The notes under the pieces: generated by a model
Databases searched by the model: none
What the model saw: only the letters and a program-made list of their open reading frames with translations
Told to the model about the DNA's origin: nothing
Made by a program: the position numbers and the translations under genes
NCBI RefSeq assembly: GCF_034347405.1
Contig: NZ_CP133778.1
Span: 1,488,001 to 1,552,000, forward strand
Length of the DNA stretch: 64,000 bases
Source: Pseudomonas sp. CCC3.1
Lineage (GTDB): Bacteria; Pseudomonadota; Gammaproteobacteria; Pseudomonadales; Pseudomonadaceae
Direction: 5' to 3'
Shown: positions 28,827-37,618 of the stretch, piece after piece
Layout: each line of letters begins with the position of its first letter
How positions within the stretch are numbered: the stretch's first letter is position 1

Positions 28827-29189
28827 ATGGAACGATTGGCCCGGCAGGAAAGTATTGGGGGGCGACTCTTGCAAAGAGCCAGGATTGATCCTGTTGTTCT
28901 TGATTTTGGTATGGGGTTGGCGCAACCGTTGTCGAAGTCTGTCAGGTTAAATGGCTTTGCAACGTGTTTGCGGCTGGAAGAGGTGTATTGGGATGTGTTG
29001 TCTGATATTTCACAGGGCAATGACTGTTCAATTAATGCATTGCTGTCGTATATCGACAGAGAGATTCACTTGCGTCATGGCGGTGTGAAAAACTTCAGCG
29101 GCCTCATCCGGGTTGTCTGTGTGATGCACCTGCTGAAAGCCGAGCCGGCTTCTCGCAGCTTGGCCTCGAAGCAGTTATTGGTAGGGTAA
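28827..29189 (+). CDS. Ribbon-helix-helix domain protein (RHH_4 type)
   Basis: A 120-residue predicted DNA-binding protein. Residues about 36-105 carry the RHH_4 pattern: a strand VRLNGFATCLRLEEVYWDVL, then helices with INALLSYIDREI and a final NFSGLIRVVCVMHLL; family members have the similar order strand, LE-x-x-W, L-S-x-x-LR-x-F. ATG at 28827 is chosen because AAGGGA lies eight bases upstream; a TTG at 28821 is too close. It follows an AT-rich 870-bp gap, unlike the usual gene order here. Targets are unknown. Confidence in the fold is moderate. Confidence 0.7.
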   Translation: MERLARQESIGGRLLQRARIDPVVLDFGMGLAQPLSKSVRLNGFATCLRLEEVYWDVLSDISQGNDCSINALLSYIDREIHLRHGGVKNFSGLIRVVCVMHLLKAEPASRSLASKQLLVG

Positions 29190-29366
29190 GGCACCGATCG
29201 AGTTGTAGTCGGGCGTTCGCAGGCTTGCAATCTTTTGAGATTCAGGGCTCTTTGGGGTGTTATGGCTGCTCATGCGGCTGCAATGGCTCGATTTACCAGA
29301 TATAATCTCGCGCTTTGCTGTGTGGCCCCTTAAGGGTTGCCGCTAACGGATTGTCGAGACGCGCCA

Positions 29367-29588
29367 ATGCCCATGTACGATTACCAATGCGCTTCCTGTG
29401 GTCATCAACTGGAAGCCATTCAAAAGATCAGTGACTCGCCACTGGTTGATTGTCCTGCCTGTCAGGCACCTGAGCTGAAGAAAATGTTGTCCATGCCAGG
29501 CTTTCGCCTAAGCGGCACAGGCTGGTATGAAACAGACTTCAAGACAGGCTCGAAAAAGAATCTGGCAGGCGGCGACAAGTCCGACTGA
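29367..29588 (+). CDS. FmdB-type zinc-ribbon protein
   Basis: A 73-residue FmdB/CxxC_CxxC_SSSS protein. It starts MPMYDYQCASCGHQLEA, with CxxC at YQCASCG and a second CxxC in DCPACQAPELKK, which bind zinc; the MLSMPGFRLSGTGWYETDF segment is also a family hallmark, as is the basic tail. The ATG at 29367 is chosen because homologues begin M(P)xYxYxC; the frame upstream has no support. It is commonly found just before aspS in gammaproteobacteria. FmdB was linked to formamidase regulation, but the general role is unknown. Confidence 0.92.
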   Translation: MPMYDYQCASCGHQLEAIQKISDSPLVDCPACQAPELKKMLSMPGFRLSGTGWYETDFKTGSKKNLAGGDKSD

Positions 29589-29697
29589 GGTTGAGCGAAA
29601 GCAGTCTGAACACAAGCGGGCTCTTGCAGTGTTATCAGCACCGACGGTGCGCAAGACCTCCACCGATTTTCGAATTACGAGAAGTGAAACCACTACC

Positions 29698-31473
29698 ATG
29701 ATGCGCAGCCATTATTGCGGCCAACTGAACGAAAGCCTGGACGGCCAGGAAATTACCCTTTGCGGATGGGTTCACCGTCGCCGTGACCACGGTGGGGTGA
29801 TTTTCCTCGATATCCGTGATCGTGATGGTCTGGCCCAGGTTGTGTTCGATCCGGATCGTGCTGAAACCTTTGCTGCTGCCGACCGCGTGCGCAGTGAGTA
29901 TGTTGTCAAGGTGACCGGTAAGGTACGCCTGCGTCCGGCCGGTGCTGGCAACGCCAACATGGCGTCTGGCATGATCGAAGTGCTGGGTTACGAACTGGAA
30001 GTCCTGAACGAAGCAGAGACGCCTCCGTTCCCGCTTAACGAATTCTCTGACGTTGGCGAAGAAACCCGCCTGCGTTATCGCTTTATCGACCTGCGTCGTC
30101 CAGAAATGCTTGAGAAGCTGCGTCTGCGTTCGCGCATGACCACCAGCATTCGTCGGTTCCTGGATGAGAACGGCTTCCTGGACGTCGAAACGCCAATCCT
30201 GACCCGTGCCACCCCTGAAGGTGCGCGTGACTACCTGGTGCCAAGCCGTACTCACGCGGGCTCTTTCTTTGCCTTGCCGCAATCGCCACAACTCTTCAAA
30301 CAGTTGTTGATGGTTGCCGGTTTTGACCGTTACTACCAGATCGCCAAGTGCTTCCGTGATGAAGACCTGCGTGCCGACCGTCAGCCTGAGTTCACTCAGA
30401 TCGACATCGAAACCAGCTTCATGAACGAAACCGAGATCATGGGCATCACCGAAAGCATGATCCGCAACCTGTTCAAGGAAGTGCTGGATCTGGAGTTCGG
30501 CGAGTTCCCGCACATGACCTGGGAAGAGGCCATGCGCCGTTACGGCTCCGACAAGCCAGACCTGCGTAACCCGCTGGAACTGGTTGACGTTGCCGACCAG
30601 CTTAAAGATGTTGAATTCAAAGTGTTCAGCGGCCCGGCCAATGATCCGAAATGCCGTATTGCCGCCCTGCGTGTGCCGGGTGCTGCGAGCATGCCGCGCA
30701 AGCAGATCGACGACTACACCAAGTTCGTCAGCATCTACGGTGCCAAAGGCCTGGCGTACATCAAGGTCAACGAGCGCGCCAAAGGTGTTGAGGGTCTGCA
30801 ATCGCCGATCGTTAAAAACATCCCGGAAGCGAACCTCAATGTGATCCTGGATCGCGTTGGTGCAGTTGATGGCGACATCGTGTTCTTCGGCGCCGACAAG
30901 GCCAAGATCGTTAGCGAAGCGCTGGGTGCATTGCGGATCAAGGTCGGTAACGATCTTGACTTGCTGACGTGCCAGTGGGCACCGATGTGGGTTGTCGACT
31001 TCCCGATGTTCGAAGAGAACGACGACGGTAGCTTCAGCGCCTTGCACCACCCGTTCACCGCTCCAAAATGCTCGCCGGAAGAGTTGGAGGCCAATCCGGC
31101 AACCGCTCTGTCCCGCGCCTATGACATGGTGCTGAACGGCACTGAGTTGGGTGGTGGTTCGATCCGTATCCACCGCAAAGAAATGCAGCAGGCGGTGTTC
31201 CGTCTGTTGGGCATCAGCGAAACTGAGCAAGAAGAGAAGTTCGGCTTCTTGCTCGATGCCCTGAAGTACGGTGCACCGCCGCACGGTGGTCTGGCCTTCG
31301 GTCTGGATCGTCTGGTCATGCTGATGACTGGCGCACAGTCTATTCGTGAAGTGATTGCCTTCCCGAAAACCCAGAGTGCTGCGTGTGTGATGACTCAGGC
31401 CCCTGGCGTGGTCGACGGCAAAGCGTTGCGCGAACTGCACATTCGTTTGCGCGAACAGCCTAAGGCAGAGTAA
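29698..31473 (+). CDS. aspS: Aspartyl-tRNA synthetase
   Basis: A 591-residue class IIb synthetase that charges tRNA-Asp. It has an N-terminal OB fold (MMRSHYCGQLNESLDGQEI), then the catalytic domain with FIDLRRPEM, motif 2 FRDEDLRADRQPEFTQIDIE, the bacterial GAD insertion, and motif 3 GLAFGLDRLVML. Pseudomonas AspRS is reported to be non-discriminating, also charging tRNA-Asn for the transamidase route; that is family knowledge, not seen here. Two adjacent ATGs (29698, 29701) can serve as start. It ends at a UUCG-loop terminator before yebC. Confidence 0.97.
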   Translation: MMRSHYCGQLNESLDGQEITLCGWVHRRRDHGGVIFLDIRDRDGLAQVVFDPDRAETFAAADRVRSEYVVKVTGKVRLRPAGAGNANMASGMIEVLGYELEVLNEAETPPFPLNEFSDVGEETRLRYRFIDLRRPEMLEKLRLRSRMTTSIRRFLDENGFLDVETPILTRATPEGARDYLVPSRTHAGSFFALPQSPQLFKQLLMVAGFDRYYQIAKCFRDEDLRADRQPEFTQIDIETSFMNETEIMGITESMIRNLFKEVLDLEFGEFPHMTWEEAMRRYGSDKPDLRNPLELVDVADQLKDVEFKVFSGPANDPKCRIAALRVPGAASMPRKQIDDYTKFVSIYGAKGLAYIKVNERAKGVEGLQSPIVKNIPEANLNVILDRVGAVDGDIVFFGADKAKIVSEALGALRIKVGNDLDLLTCQWAPMWVVDFPMFEENDDGSFSALHHPFTAPKCSPEELEANPATALSRAYDMVLNGTELGGGSIRIHRKEMQQAVFRLLGISETEQEEKFGFLLDALKYGAPPHGGLAFGLDRLVMLMTGAQSIREVIAFPKTQSAACVMTQAPGVVDGKALRELHIRLREQPKAE

Positions 31474-31484
31474 GTCTGACCTTC

Positions 31485-31513
31485 AAAGGCGCATCTTCGG
31501 ATGCGCCTTTGTC
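31485..31513 (+). terminator. aspS terminator with UUCG tetraloop
   Basis: Perfect 11-bp stem AAAGGCGCATC/GATGCGCCTTT closed by TTCG, an unusually stable tetraloop. Confidence 0.85.
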
Positions 31514-31593
31514 ATTGGGTCGAGAATTTTTATTGTGGGTCTGTGGTCAGGTGCCCGGACCGGCAAGGTTTCATCAAGGATTCGGAGTGGGTT

Positions 31594-32340
31594 ATGGCAG
31601 GTCATTCTAAGTGGGCGAACATCAAGCACCGCAAAGAGCGTCAGGATGCCAAAAAAGGCAAGATTTTCACCAAGTGGATTCGTGAGCTGACCGTCGCAGC
31701 CCGTCAGGGTGGCGGTGATCCGGGTTCGAACCCGCGCTTGCGTCTGGCGCTGGATAAAGCGCTGGGTGCGAACATGAGCCGCGACATCATTGATCGTGCG
31801 GTTGCTCGTGGTGCCGGAGCGGCAGATACCGACGATATGGTCGAGCTGAGCTACGAGGGCTACGGTCCGGGTGGCGTTGCTGTCATGGTTGAATGCATGA
31901 CCGACAATCGTAATCGTACGGCGGCTGCGGTGCGTCACGCGTTCAGCAAATGCGGCGGCAACCTGGGGACTGATGGCTCTGTGGCTTATCTGTTCGAGCG
32001 CAAGGGGCAAATCTCCTATGCGGCAGGCGTTGATGAAGATGCCTTGATGGAAGCTGCGATGGAGGCTGATGCCGACGACGTGGTAACCAACAATGATGGC
32101 TCTATCGATGTCTTCACCTCGTTCTCGAGCTTTTACGCGGTTCGCAATGCTCTGGAAGCAGCGGGTTTTGCCCCGGCTGATGCAGAAATCGTGATGCTGC
32201 CGACCACCAGTGCCGAACTGGGTCTGGAAGAGGCTGAAAAGGTGCTCAAGCTGATCGACATGCTTGAAGACCTCGATGATGTGCAAAACGTCTACTCCAA
32301 CGCTGAAATCCCTGATGAGGTGCTGGAAAAGCTAGCCTGA
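31594..32340 (+). CDS. yebC: YebC/PmpR family regulatory protein
   Basis: A 248-residue YebC-family protein, beginning MAGHSKWANIKHRKERQDAK with the conserved N-terminal domain and MVECMTDNRNRTAAAVRHAF in the middle. In P. aeruginosa its orthologue PmpR represses the pqsR quorum regulator; recent work on the family also shows ribosome association at polyproline pauses. The start is ATG at 31594; upstream residues in the frame are not homologous. It precedes ruvCAB, the standard gammaproteobacterial order. Confidence 0.95.
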   Translation: MAGHSKWANIKHRKERQDAKKGKIFTKWIRELTVAARQGGGDPGSNPRLRLALDKALGANMSRDIIDRAVARGAGAADTDDMVELSYEGYGPGGVAVMVECMTDNRNRTAAAVRHAFSKCGGNLGTDGSVAYLFERKGQISYAAGVDEDALMEAAMEADADDVVTNNDGSIDVFTSFSSFYAVRNALEAAGFAPADAEIVMLPTTSAELGLEEAEKVLKLIDMLEDLDDVQNVYSNAEIPDEVLEKLA

Positions 32341-32360
32341 TACTTGCTGCCTATCCTGGA

Positions 32361-32411
32361 AGCCGGAGGTGCAACGTTGCGATGATCGCGGCGCTGTGCA
32401 CCTCCGGCTTC
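32361..32411. terminator. Hairpin between yebC and ruvC
   Basis: AAGCCGGAGGTGCA (32361-32374) is exactly complementary to TGCACCTCCGGCTT (32398-32411), a 14-bp stem. The loop is 23 bases and there is only a short T-run after, so it may be a terminator or an mRNA-stabilising structure. Confidence 0.6.
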
Positions 32412-32469
32412 TGCCTTTAAGCTGTCCGGGTATGTGCCGGTGGGCGTCACTTCATAAGCTGCAGGCGTT

Positions 32470-32994
32470 ATGACTCTTATTCTTGGTATTGACCCAGGTT
32501 CGCGAATCACCGGTTATGGCGTAGTGCGAGACACTGGGCGTGGCTGTGTGTACGTGGCTTCTGGTTGTATTCGCACAGGTAGCGGTGAACTGCATGAGCG
32601 TTTGCAGATCGTCTATCGCGGGGTGCGGGAGGTCATTCAGACCTACGGCCCAGTCACGATGGGCATCGAAAAGGTATTTATGGCCCGCAATGCCGACTCG
32701 GCCTTGAAGCTGGGGCAGGCCAGGGGCGCGGCCATTGTGGCGGGAGCTGAAGAAAGCCTGGAGATTGCCGAATATTCTGCGACCCAGGTCAAGCAGGCGG
32801 TGGCAGGCACCGGCGGGGCGAATAAAGAGCAGGTGATGATGATGGTCATGCATTTGCTCAAGCTGACGACCAAGCCGCAAATCGATGCTTCCGATGCGCT
32901 GGCGATTGCTTTGTGCCATGCGCACACCCGTTCAAGCCTGTTGCCCCATGGCTTGGGGGCGGCGCGCAGCCGGGGTGGGCGTTTGCGCCTTTAA
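32470..32994 (+). CDS. ruvC: Holliday junction resolvase RuvC
   Basis: A 174-residue endonuclease that cuts Holliday junctions symmetrically. The RNase H-like fold has the acidic residues Asp7 (LILGIDPGSRITG), Glu in GIEKVFMARNADSALKLGQ, and the final pair in DASDALAIALCH. The tail ends SRGGRLRL. It is first of ruvC-ruvA-ruvB, which work together in resolving recombination intermediates. Confidence 0.97.
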   Translation: MTLILGIDPGSRITGYGVVRDTGRGCVYVASGCIRTGSGELHERLQIVYRGVREVIQTYGPVTMGIEKVFMARNADSALKLGQARGAAIVAGAEESLEIAEYSATQVKQAVAGTGGANKEQVMMMVMHLLKLTTKPQIDASDALAIALCHAHTRSSLLPHGLGAARSRGGRLRL

Positions 32995-33091
32995 CCTGAT
33001 TAAACATGCTGACACAGTTGTATCTGCAAATGATGCGGCTTTGTCGTTCTACTTGTCAGCCATTGATCTGGCCAGAGAAAGGATCTTAAAC

Positions 33092-33700
33092 GTGATTGGA
33101 CGCTTGCGCGGGACTCTGGTTGAAAAACAGCCTCCGCACCTGATTCTTGATGTAAATGGCTTGGGTTATGAGCTCGAAGTGCCCATGACCACGCTCTATC
33201 GTTTGCCTTCGATTGGCGAACCGCTGACCTTGCACACGCACTTGGTGGTTCGCGAAGATGCTCAGTTGCTCTATGGTTTCAGTAGCAAGCGTGAGCGGGA
33301 CTTTTTTCGTGAGCTGATCCGCCTTAATGGCGTGGGTCCCAAGCTGGCGCTGGCATTAATGTCCAGTTTGGAAGTTGATGAGCTGGTGCGTTGCGTGCAG
33401 GCTCAGGATACTTCTGCCTTGACCAAGGTGCCGGGCGTCGGCAAGAAGACCGCGGAACGTCTGCTGGTCGAGCTCAAGGATCGCTTCAAGGCCTGGGAGC
33501 AAGTGCCGAGCATGTTTGCGTTGGTGCCTAACCAGCCAGATGCGCCAGTGCAGGTGGCGAGTGCAGAAAGTGATGCCGTCAGCGCTTTGATTTCCTTGGG
33601 CTACAAGCCGCAGGAAGCAAGCAAGGCGGTTTCGGCTATCAAGGATAAAACGTTGAGCAGTGAAGACATGATTCGCCGTGCCCTTAAGGGAATGATTTAA
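33092..33700 (+). CDS. ruvA: Holliday junction branch migration protein RuvA
   Basis: A 202-residue junction-binding protein that recruits RuvB. It starts MIGRLRGTLVEKQPPHLIL with the OB domain, then the HhH motifs LNGVGPKLALALMS and VPGVGKKTAERLLVELKDR, and the C-terminal domain III that contacts RuvB (SALISLGYKPQEASKAV). The start is GTG at 33092 after AAAGGA. The frame running upstream to 32885 overlaps ruvC and is not homologous. Confidence 0.97.
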   Translation: MIGRLRGTLVEKQPPHLILDVNGLGYELEVPMTTLYRLPSIGEPLTLHTHLVVREDAQLLYGFSSKRERDFFRELIRLNGVGPKLALALMSSLEVDELVRCVQAQDTSALTKVPGVGKKTAERLLVELKDRFKAWEQVPSMFALVPNQPDAPVQVASAESDAVSALISLGYKPQEASKAVSAIKDKTLSSEDMIRRALKGMI

Positions 33701-34759
33701 GTGATTGAAGCTGATCGTTTGATAACCGCCTCCAGTGGGCGTGACCGCGAAGAGGTTCAGGATCGTGCTATCCGTCCTCTGAGCCTGGCGGACTATATTG
33801 GTCAGCCTACGGTGCGTGAGCAAATGGAGCTGTTTATCCAGGCGGCTCGCGGGCGTGCGGAATCGCTGGATCACACGCTGATTTTCGGCCCGCCCGGCTT
33901 GGGCAAGACGACGTTGGCCAACATCATTGCCCAGGAAATGGGCGTGTCGATCAAAAGTACGTCGGGACCTGTGCTAGAGCGGCCGGGTGATCTGGCGGCG
34001 TTGTTGACCAACCTCGAACCTCATGACGTGCTGTTTATCGATGAAATTCATCGACTGTCGCCGATTGTGGAGGAGGTGCTGTACCCGGCCATGGAAGACT
34101 TTCAGCTCGACATTATGATTGGTGAAGGGCCGGCCGCTCGTTCGATCAAGCTCGATCTGCCGCCGTTCACGCTGGTCGGTGCAACGACTCGTGCCGGGAT
34201 GCTGACCAACCCATTGCGTGATCGTTTCGGGATTGTTCAGCGTCTGGAGTTTTATAGTACCGATGACCTGGCAACGATTGTCAGTCGCTCGGCCGGTATC
34301 TTCGGTTTGCCGCTTGACCCGGAAGGGGCTTATGAAATCGCCCGGCGTGCGCGTGGAACCCCGCGAATCGCCAATCGCCTGCTGCGACGGGTGCGCGATT
34401 TTGCCGAAGTGCGGGCCAAGGGCCATATCACCAAGCCGGTGGCGGATCTTGCGCTGAACCTGCTGGATGTTGATGAGCACGGTTTTGATCATCAGGACCG
34501 GCGTTTGCTGCTGACCATGATCGAGAAGTTCGATGGCGGGCCGGTGGGTGTCGATAGTCTTGCTGCGGCTATCAGCGAAGAGCGTCACACCATTGAAGAT
34601 GTACTTGAGCCGTATTTGATTCAGCAGGGGTACATCATGCGTACGCCACGGGGGCGAGTCGTGACCCGACATGCCTATTTACACTTTGGTTTGAATATTC
34701 CATCACGCTTGGGCGATATGCCCGTGGTGGACGAATTTCTGAATGCTGTAGACGATTAA
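33701..34759 (+). CDS. ruvB: Holliday junction DNA helicase RuvB
   Basis: A 352-residue AAA+ motor driving branch migration. Walker A is IFGPPGLGKTTLANII, Walker B FIDEIHRLSP, sensor 1 LVGATTRAGMLTNPLRDRFG, and the arginine finger and sensor 2 lie in RARGTPRIANRLLRRVRDFA. The C-terminal winged helix ends with GRVVTRHAYLHFG. GTG start begins directly after the ruvA stop, so it is translationally coupled. Confidence 0.97.
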   Translation: MIEADRLITASSGRDREEVQDRAIRPLSLADYIGQPTVREQMELFIQAARGRAESLDHTLIFGPPGLGKTTLANIIAQEMGVSIKSTSGPVLERPGDLAALLTNLEPHDVLFIDEIHRLSPIVEEVLYPAMEDFQLDIMIGEGPAARSIKLDLPPFTLVGATTRAGMLTNPLRDRFGIVQRLEFYSTDDLATIVSRSAGIFGLPLDPEGAYEIARRARGTPRIANRLLRRVRDFAEVRAKGHITKPVADLALNLLDVDEHGFDHQDRRLLLTMIEKFDGGPVGVDSLAAAISEERHTIEDVLEPYLIQQGYIMRTPRGRVVTRHAYLHFGLNIPSRLGDMPVVDEFLNAVDD

Positions 34760-34896
34760 TAAGCCGTCGTCGGCCGATTTTTTTAAGGTTTTTGCTGTCT
34801 CAAGGGCTGGCGCTGAAAATCTTGGGTATTAAAGTCTAAGAAGCGTAAAAAACAGTGGTTTGGCGGATTGGCAACCTGAGGAGTAAGCACTAGAGT

Positions 34897-35364
34897 ATGC
34901 GCGCGCAAAACAGGCTTGAGCCGTTCGCACATCGCTGTCGCGTTTATTACGAGGACACCGATGCGGGTGGCGTCGTGTATTACGTAAATTATCTAAAGTT
35001 TATGGAGCGGGCTCGAACCGAAAGGCTGCGGGAGCTGGGCTTTGCCCAATCCGAGCTTGCGGGTGAGAACCTGTTATTTGTCGTGCATTCCAGCGAGGCG
35101 CGCTACCACGCACCGGCGCGACTGGACGACGAACTGTTGATAAGCGCACAAGTGATAGAACTCAACCGTGCCAGCCTGCGTTTCAAGCAGCAGGTCTGGC
35201 GGGCTGCGGATGCAACATTGCTGTGCGAAGGGCAATTTTTGGTGGCCTGTGTGCGCGCCGATAGTTTTAAACCCCGGGCCATTCCCGAAGCTTTACGTAC
35301 GGCCTTTGCCGACGTGAGCGGCGCGGGTAAACATTTAGAGCAGGAGATAAAGCGTGGAAGCTAA
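34897..35364 (+). CDS. ybgC: Tol-Pal-associated acyl-CoA thioesterase YbgC
   Basis: A 155-residue hot-dog-fold thioesterase. The active-site motif is YYEDTDAGGVVYYVNYLKFM, with the catalytic Asp in EDTDAGG. E. coli YbgC hydrolyses short-chain and phospholipid-linked acyl-CoA thioesters. It opens the tol-pal cluster, and its last 11 bases overlap tolQ, so the genes are coupled. A short GC hairpin with T-run follows ruvB upstream, separating the two operons. Confidence 0.95.
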   Translation: MRAQNRLEPFAHRCRVYYEDTDAGGVVYYVNYLKFMERARTERLRELGFAQSELAGENLLFVVHSSEARYHAPARLDDELLISAQVIELNRASLRFKQQVWRAADATLLCEGQFLVACVRADSFKPRAIPEALRTAFADVSGAGKHLEQEIKRGS

Positions 35365-36049
35365 CGTCGTCGACCATTCCTCCATGTGGAGCTTGGTCAG
35401 CAATGCCAGCATTGTTGTGCAGTTGGTAATGTTGATCCTGCTGGCCGCATCGGTTACCTCGTGGGTCATGATTTTTCAGCGCAGCACTATGCTGCGCGCC
35501 GGTCGACGTGCCCTGGATAGCTTTGAGGAGCGTTTCTGGTCGGGTATCGACTTGTCGAAGCTGTACCGTCAGGCCGGCAGCAACCCGGATCCGGATTCCG
35601 GTGTTGAGCAAATTTTCCGTGCTGGTTTCAAAGAGTTCTCGCGCCTGCGTCAGCAGCCGGGCGTTGACCCTGAAGCGGTCATGGAAGGCGTTGCACGTGC
35701 CATGCGCGTAGCGATTTCTCGTGAAGAGGAAAAACTTGAGCAAAGCCTCCCATTCTTGGCAACCGTCGGTTCTGTCAGCCCGTACATCGGTCTGTTCGGT
35801 ACGGTATGGGGCATCATGAACTCTTTCCGCGGTCTGGCGACTGCGCAACAAGCCACTCTGGCGACTGTTGCGCCAGGTATTGCCGAAGCCTTGGTTGCAA
35901 CGGCGATTGGTCTGTTTGCGGCGATTCCAGCGGTAATTGCCTACAACCGTTTTGCTGCGCGTAGCGAAACCCTGATCAGCCGCTACTACACCTTCGCCGA
36001 CGAGTTCCAGGCGATCCTGCACCGTAAAGTGCACACCAGCGAAGAATAA
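35354..36049 (+). CDS. tolQ: Tol-Pal proton-channel subunit TolQ
   Basis: A 231-residue inner-membrane protein with three TM helices (about 15-35, 135-160 and 170-195), the MotA/ExbB family. With TolR it uses the proton gradient to power TolA and outer-membrane constriction at division. The conserved PYIGLFGTVWGIMNSFRGL and APGIAEALVATAIGLFAAIP segments line the channel. GTG start at 35354 inside the end of ybgC. Confidence 0.96.
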   Translation: MEANVVDHSSMWSLVSNASIVVQLVMLILLAASVTSWVMIFQRSTMLRAGRRALDSFEERFWSGIDLSKLYRQAGSNPDPDSGVEQIFRAGFKEFSRLRQQPGVDPEAVMEGVARAMRVAISREEEKLEQSLPFLATVGSVSPYIGLFGTVWGIMNSFRGLATAQQATLATVAPGIAEALVATAIGLFAAIPAVIAYNRFAARSETLISRYYTFADEFQAILHRKVHTSEE

Positions 36050-36062
36050 GCAGGTATTTCCA

Positions 36063-36524
36063 ATGGCTTTAATCGCTCGAGCTCGCAAGAAGCGCAAGCC
36101 GGTTGCCGAGATGAACGTGGTGCCATACATCGACGTGATGCTGGTGCTGCTGGTCATTTTCATGGTGACTGCACCGATGCTCAATCAGGGTGTGAAGGTT
36201 GATTTGCCCAAAGTCTCCAGCGAGGCTTTGCCGCAAGACAACAACACTCAGGTTTTGACTATTTCGATCAAGGCTGACAAGACCTATTTCTGGAACCTTG
36301 GCAGTGAAGTCGACACCGAAAAGCAGATGGACAAGGCAATGACCCTGCCTCAGATGACTGACGCCGTGACTAAAATCATTCGCGCAGGCAATGAGGGTGG
36401 CAAGCACACCCAAGTCTTTATTCGCGGCGATAAAACCGTGGATTACGGCGCGGTAATGGGTGCGATGGGTGGCCTGCAGAAAGCCGGGGTCGGTAACGTT
36501 GGCTTGATTACCGAGGCTCCCTGA
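36063..36524 (+). CDS. tolR: Tol-Pal protein TolR
   Basis: A 153-residue ExbD/MotB-family protein with one TM helix near residues 18-40 (VVPYIDVMLVLLVIFMVTAP), whose Asp is the proton-binding residue. The periplasmic domain follows. It pairs with TolQ. AAGCAGGT precedes the ATG, 13 bp after tolQ; the stop overlaps the tolA start by one base. Confidence 0.96.
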   Translation: MALIARARKKRKPVAEMNVVPYIDVMLVLLVIFMVTAPMLNQGVKVDLPKVSSEALPQDNNTQVLTISIKADKTYFWNLGSEVDTEKQMDKAMTLPQMTDAVTKIIRAGNEGGKHTQVFIRGDKTVDYGAVMGAMGGLQKAGVGNVGLITEAP

Positions 36525-37618
36525 TGCGCGAACAGCGGGAGCCGTCCGCCTCTGAAAATTATTTTTGGCCTACAGTTTGGGCGGTAGGGCTGCACATCCT
36601 GATTTTTGGCATGCTGTTCGCCAGCTTTGCCATGACTCCCGAGCTGCCGCCTTCAAAACCGATTGTTCAAGCTACTTTGTATCAACTGAAGTCTAAAAGT
36701 CAGGCGACAACCCAGACCAATCAAAAGATTGCGGGTGAGGCAAAGAAATCTGCCGCACGTCAGACCGAAGTCGAACAGATGGAACAAAAGAAGGTTGAGC
36801 AGGAAGCTGTAAAAGCTGCGGAACAAAAGAAAGAAGAGGCTGCCGAAAAGGCAGCGCAGGCCAAGAAAGCTGACGAAGCCAAGGCGAGCGAAGCTAAAAA
36901 GGCAGATGAGGCGAAGAAGGCTGATGAAGCCAAGAAAGCCGACGATGCCAAAAAGGCCACGGAAGCTAAAAAGGCCGAAGAGAAAAAGCTGGCTGACATA
37001 GCCAAGAAAAAATCTGAGGAAGAGGCCAAGAAAGCCGCTGAAGAAGAGGCGAAGAAAAAGGCCGCCGAAGAAGCCAAGAAGAAGATTGTTGAAGATGCGA
37101 AAAAGAAAGCTGCTGAAGATGCCAAGAAACAGGCCGTAGCTGACGAGGCGAAGAAGAAAACCGCCGAGGATGCGAAGAAAAAAGCGGCTGCCGATGCTGC
37201 CAAGAAAAAGGCAGTAGAAGCAGCGCGTAAATCGACTGAAGAGAAAAAGGCTCAGGCCTTGGCAGATTTGCTTTCTGATACGCCACAACGGCAACAAGCC
37301 TTGGCAGATGAAAGGGGTGATGAGGTCGCCGGCAGTTTTGATGACCTGATTCGTGCCCGGGCAGCAGAAGGATGGGCTCGTCCGCCTTCCGCTCGCAAGA
37401 ACATGACAGTGGTGCTGCAAATCGGCATGTTGCCAGATGGTACGGTAACGTCGGTGACGGTAGCCAAGTCCAGTGGTGATGGGCCGTTTGATAGCTCGGC
37501 TGTGGCAGCGGTCAAGAACATTGGCCGTTTAACGGAAATGCAGGGCATGAAGCCTAGCGATTTTAATCCTTATCGATCGTTCAAGATGACATTCACACCT
37601 GAGGATCTAGCCTTGTGA
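36524..37618 (+). CDS. tolA: Tol-Pal protein TolA
   Basis: A 364-residue protein spanning the periplasm. Residues about 12-37 form the TM helix (VWAVGLHILIFGMLFASFAM). Residues about 65-245 are a long Ala/Lys/Glu helix with KKADEAKKADEAKKADDA-type repeats. Residues about 250-364 are the globular domain III that contacts TolB, porins and colicins or phage. It links the TolQR motor to TolB-Pal. The repeated codons make this section prone to length change between strains. The start overlaps the tolR stop (TGATG). Confidence 0.96.
   Translation: MREQREPSASENYFWPTVWAVGLHILIFGMLFASFAMTPELPPSKPIVQATLYQLKSKSQATTQTNQKIAGEAKKSAARQTEVEQMEQKKVEQEAVKAAEQKKEEAAEKAAQAKKADEAKASEAKKADEAKKADEAKKADDAKKATEAKKAEEKKLADIAKKKSEEEAKKAAEEEAKKKAAEEAKKKIVEDAKKKAAEDAKKQAVADEAKKKTAEDAKKKAAADAAKKKAVEAARKSTEEKKAQALADLLSDTPQRQQALADERGDEVAGSFDDLIRARAAEGWARPPSARKNMTVVLQIGMLPDGTVTSVTVAKSSGDGPFDSSAVAAVKNIGRLTEMQGMKPSDFNPYRSFKMTFTPEDLAL

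Noticed and set aside
29635..31440. Open frame of 601 codons on the minus strand
   Set aside because: Antisense to aspS; a shadow of strong codon bias in the real gene.
36760..37203. Ala/Phe/Ser-rich and Phe/Leu-rich minus-strand frames that look like membrane proteins
   Set aside because: They are the antisense of the Ala/Lys repeat helix of tolA; the apparent hydrophobicity comes from reversed Lys and Ala codons.
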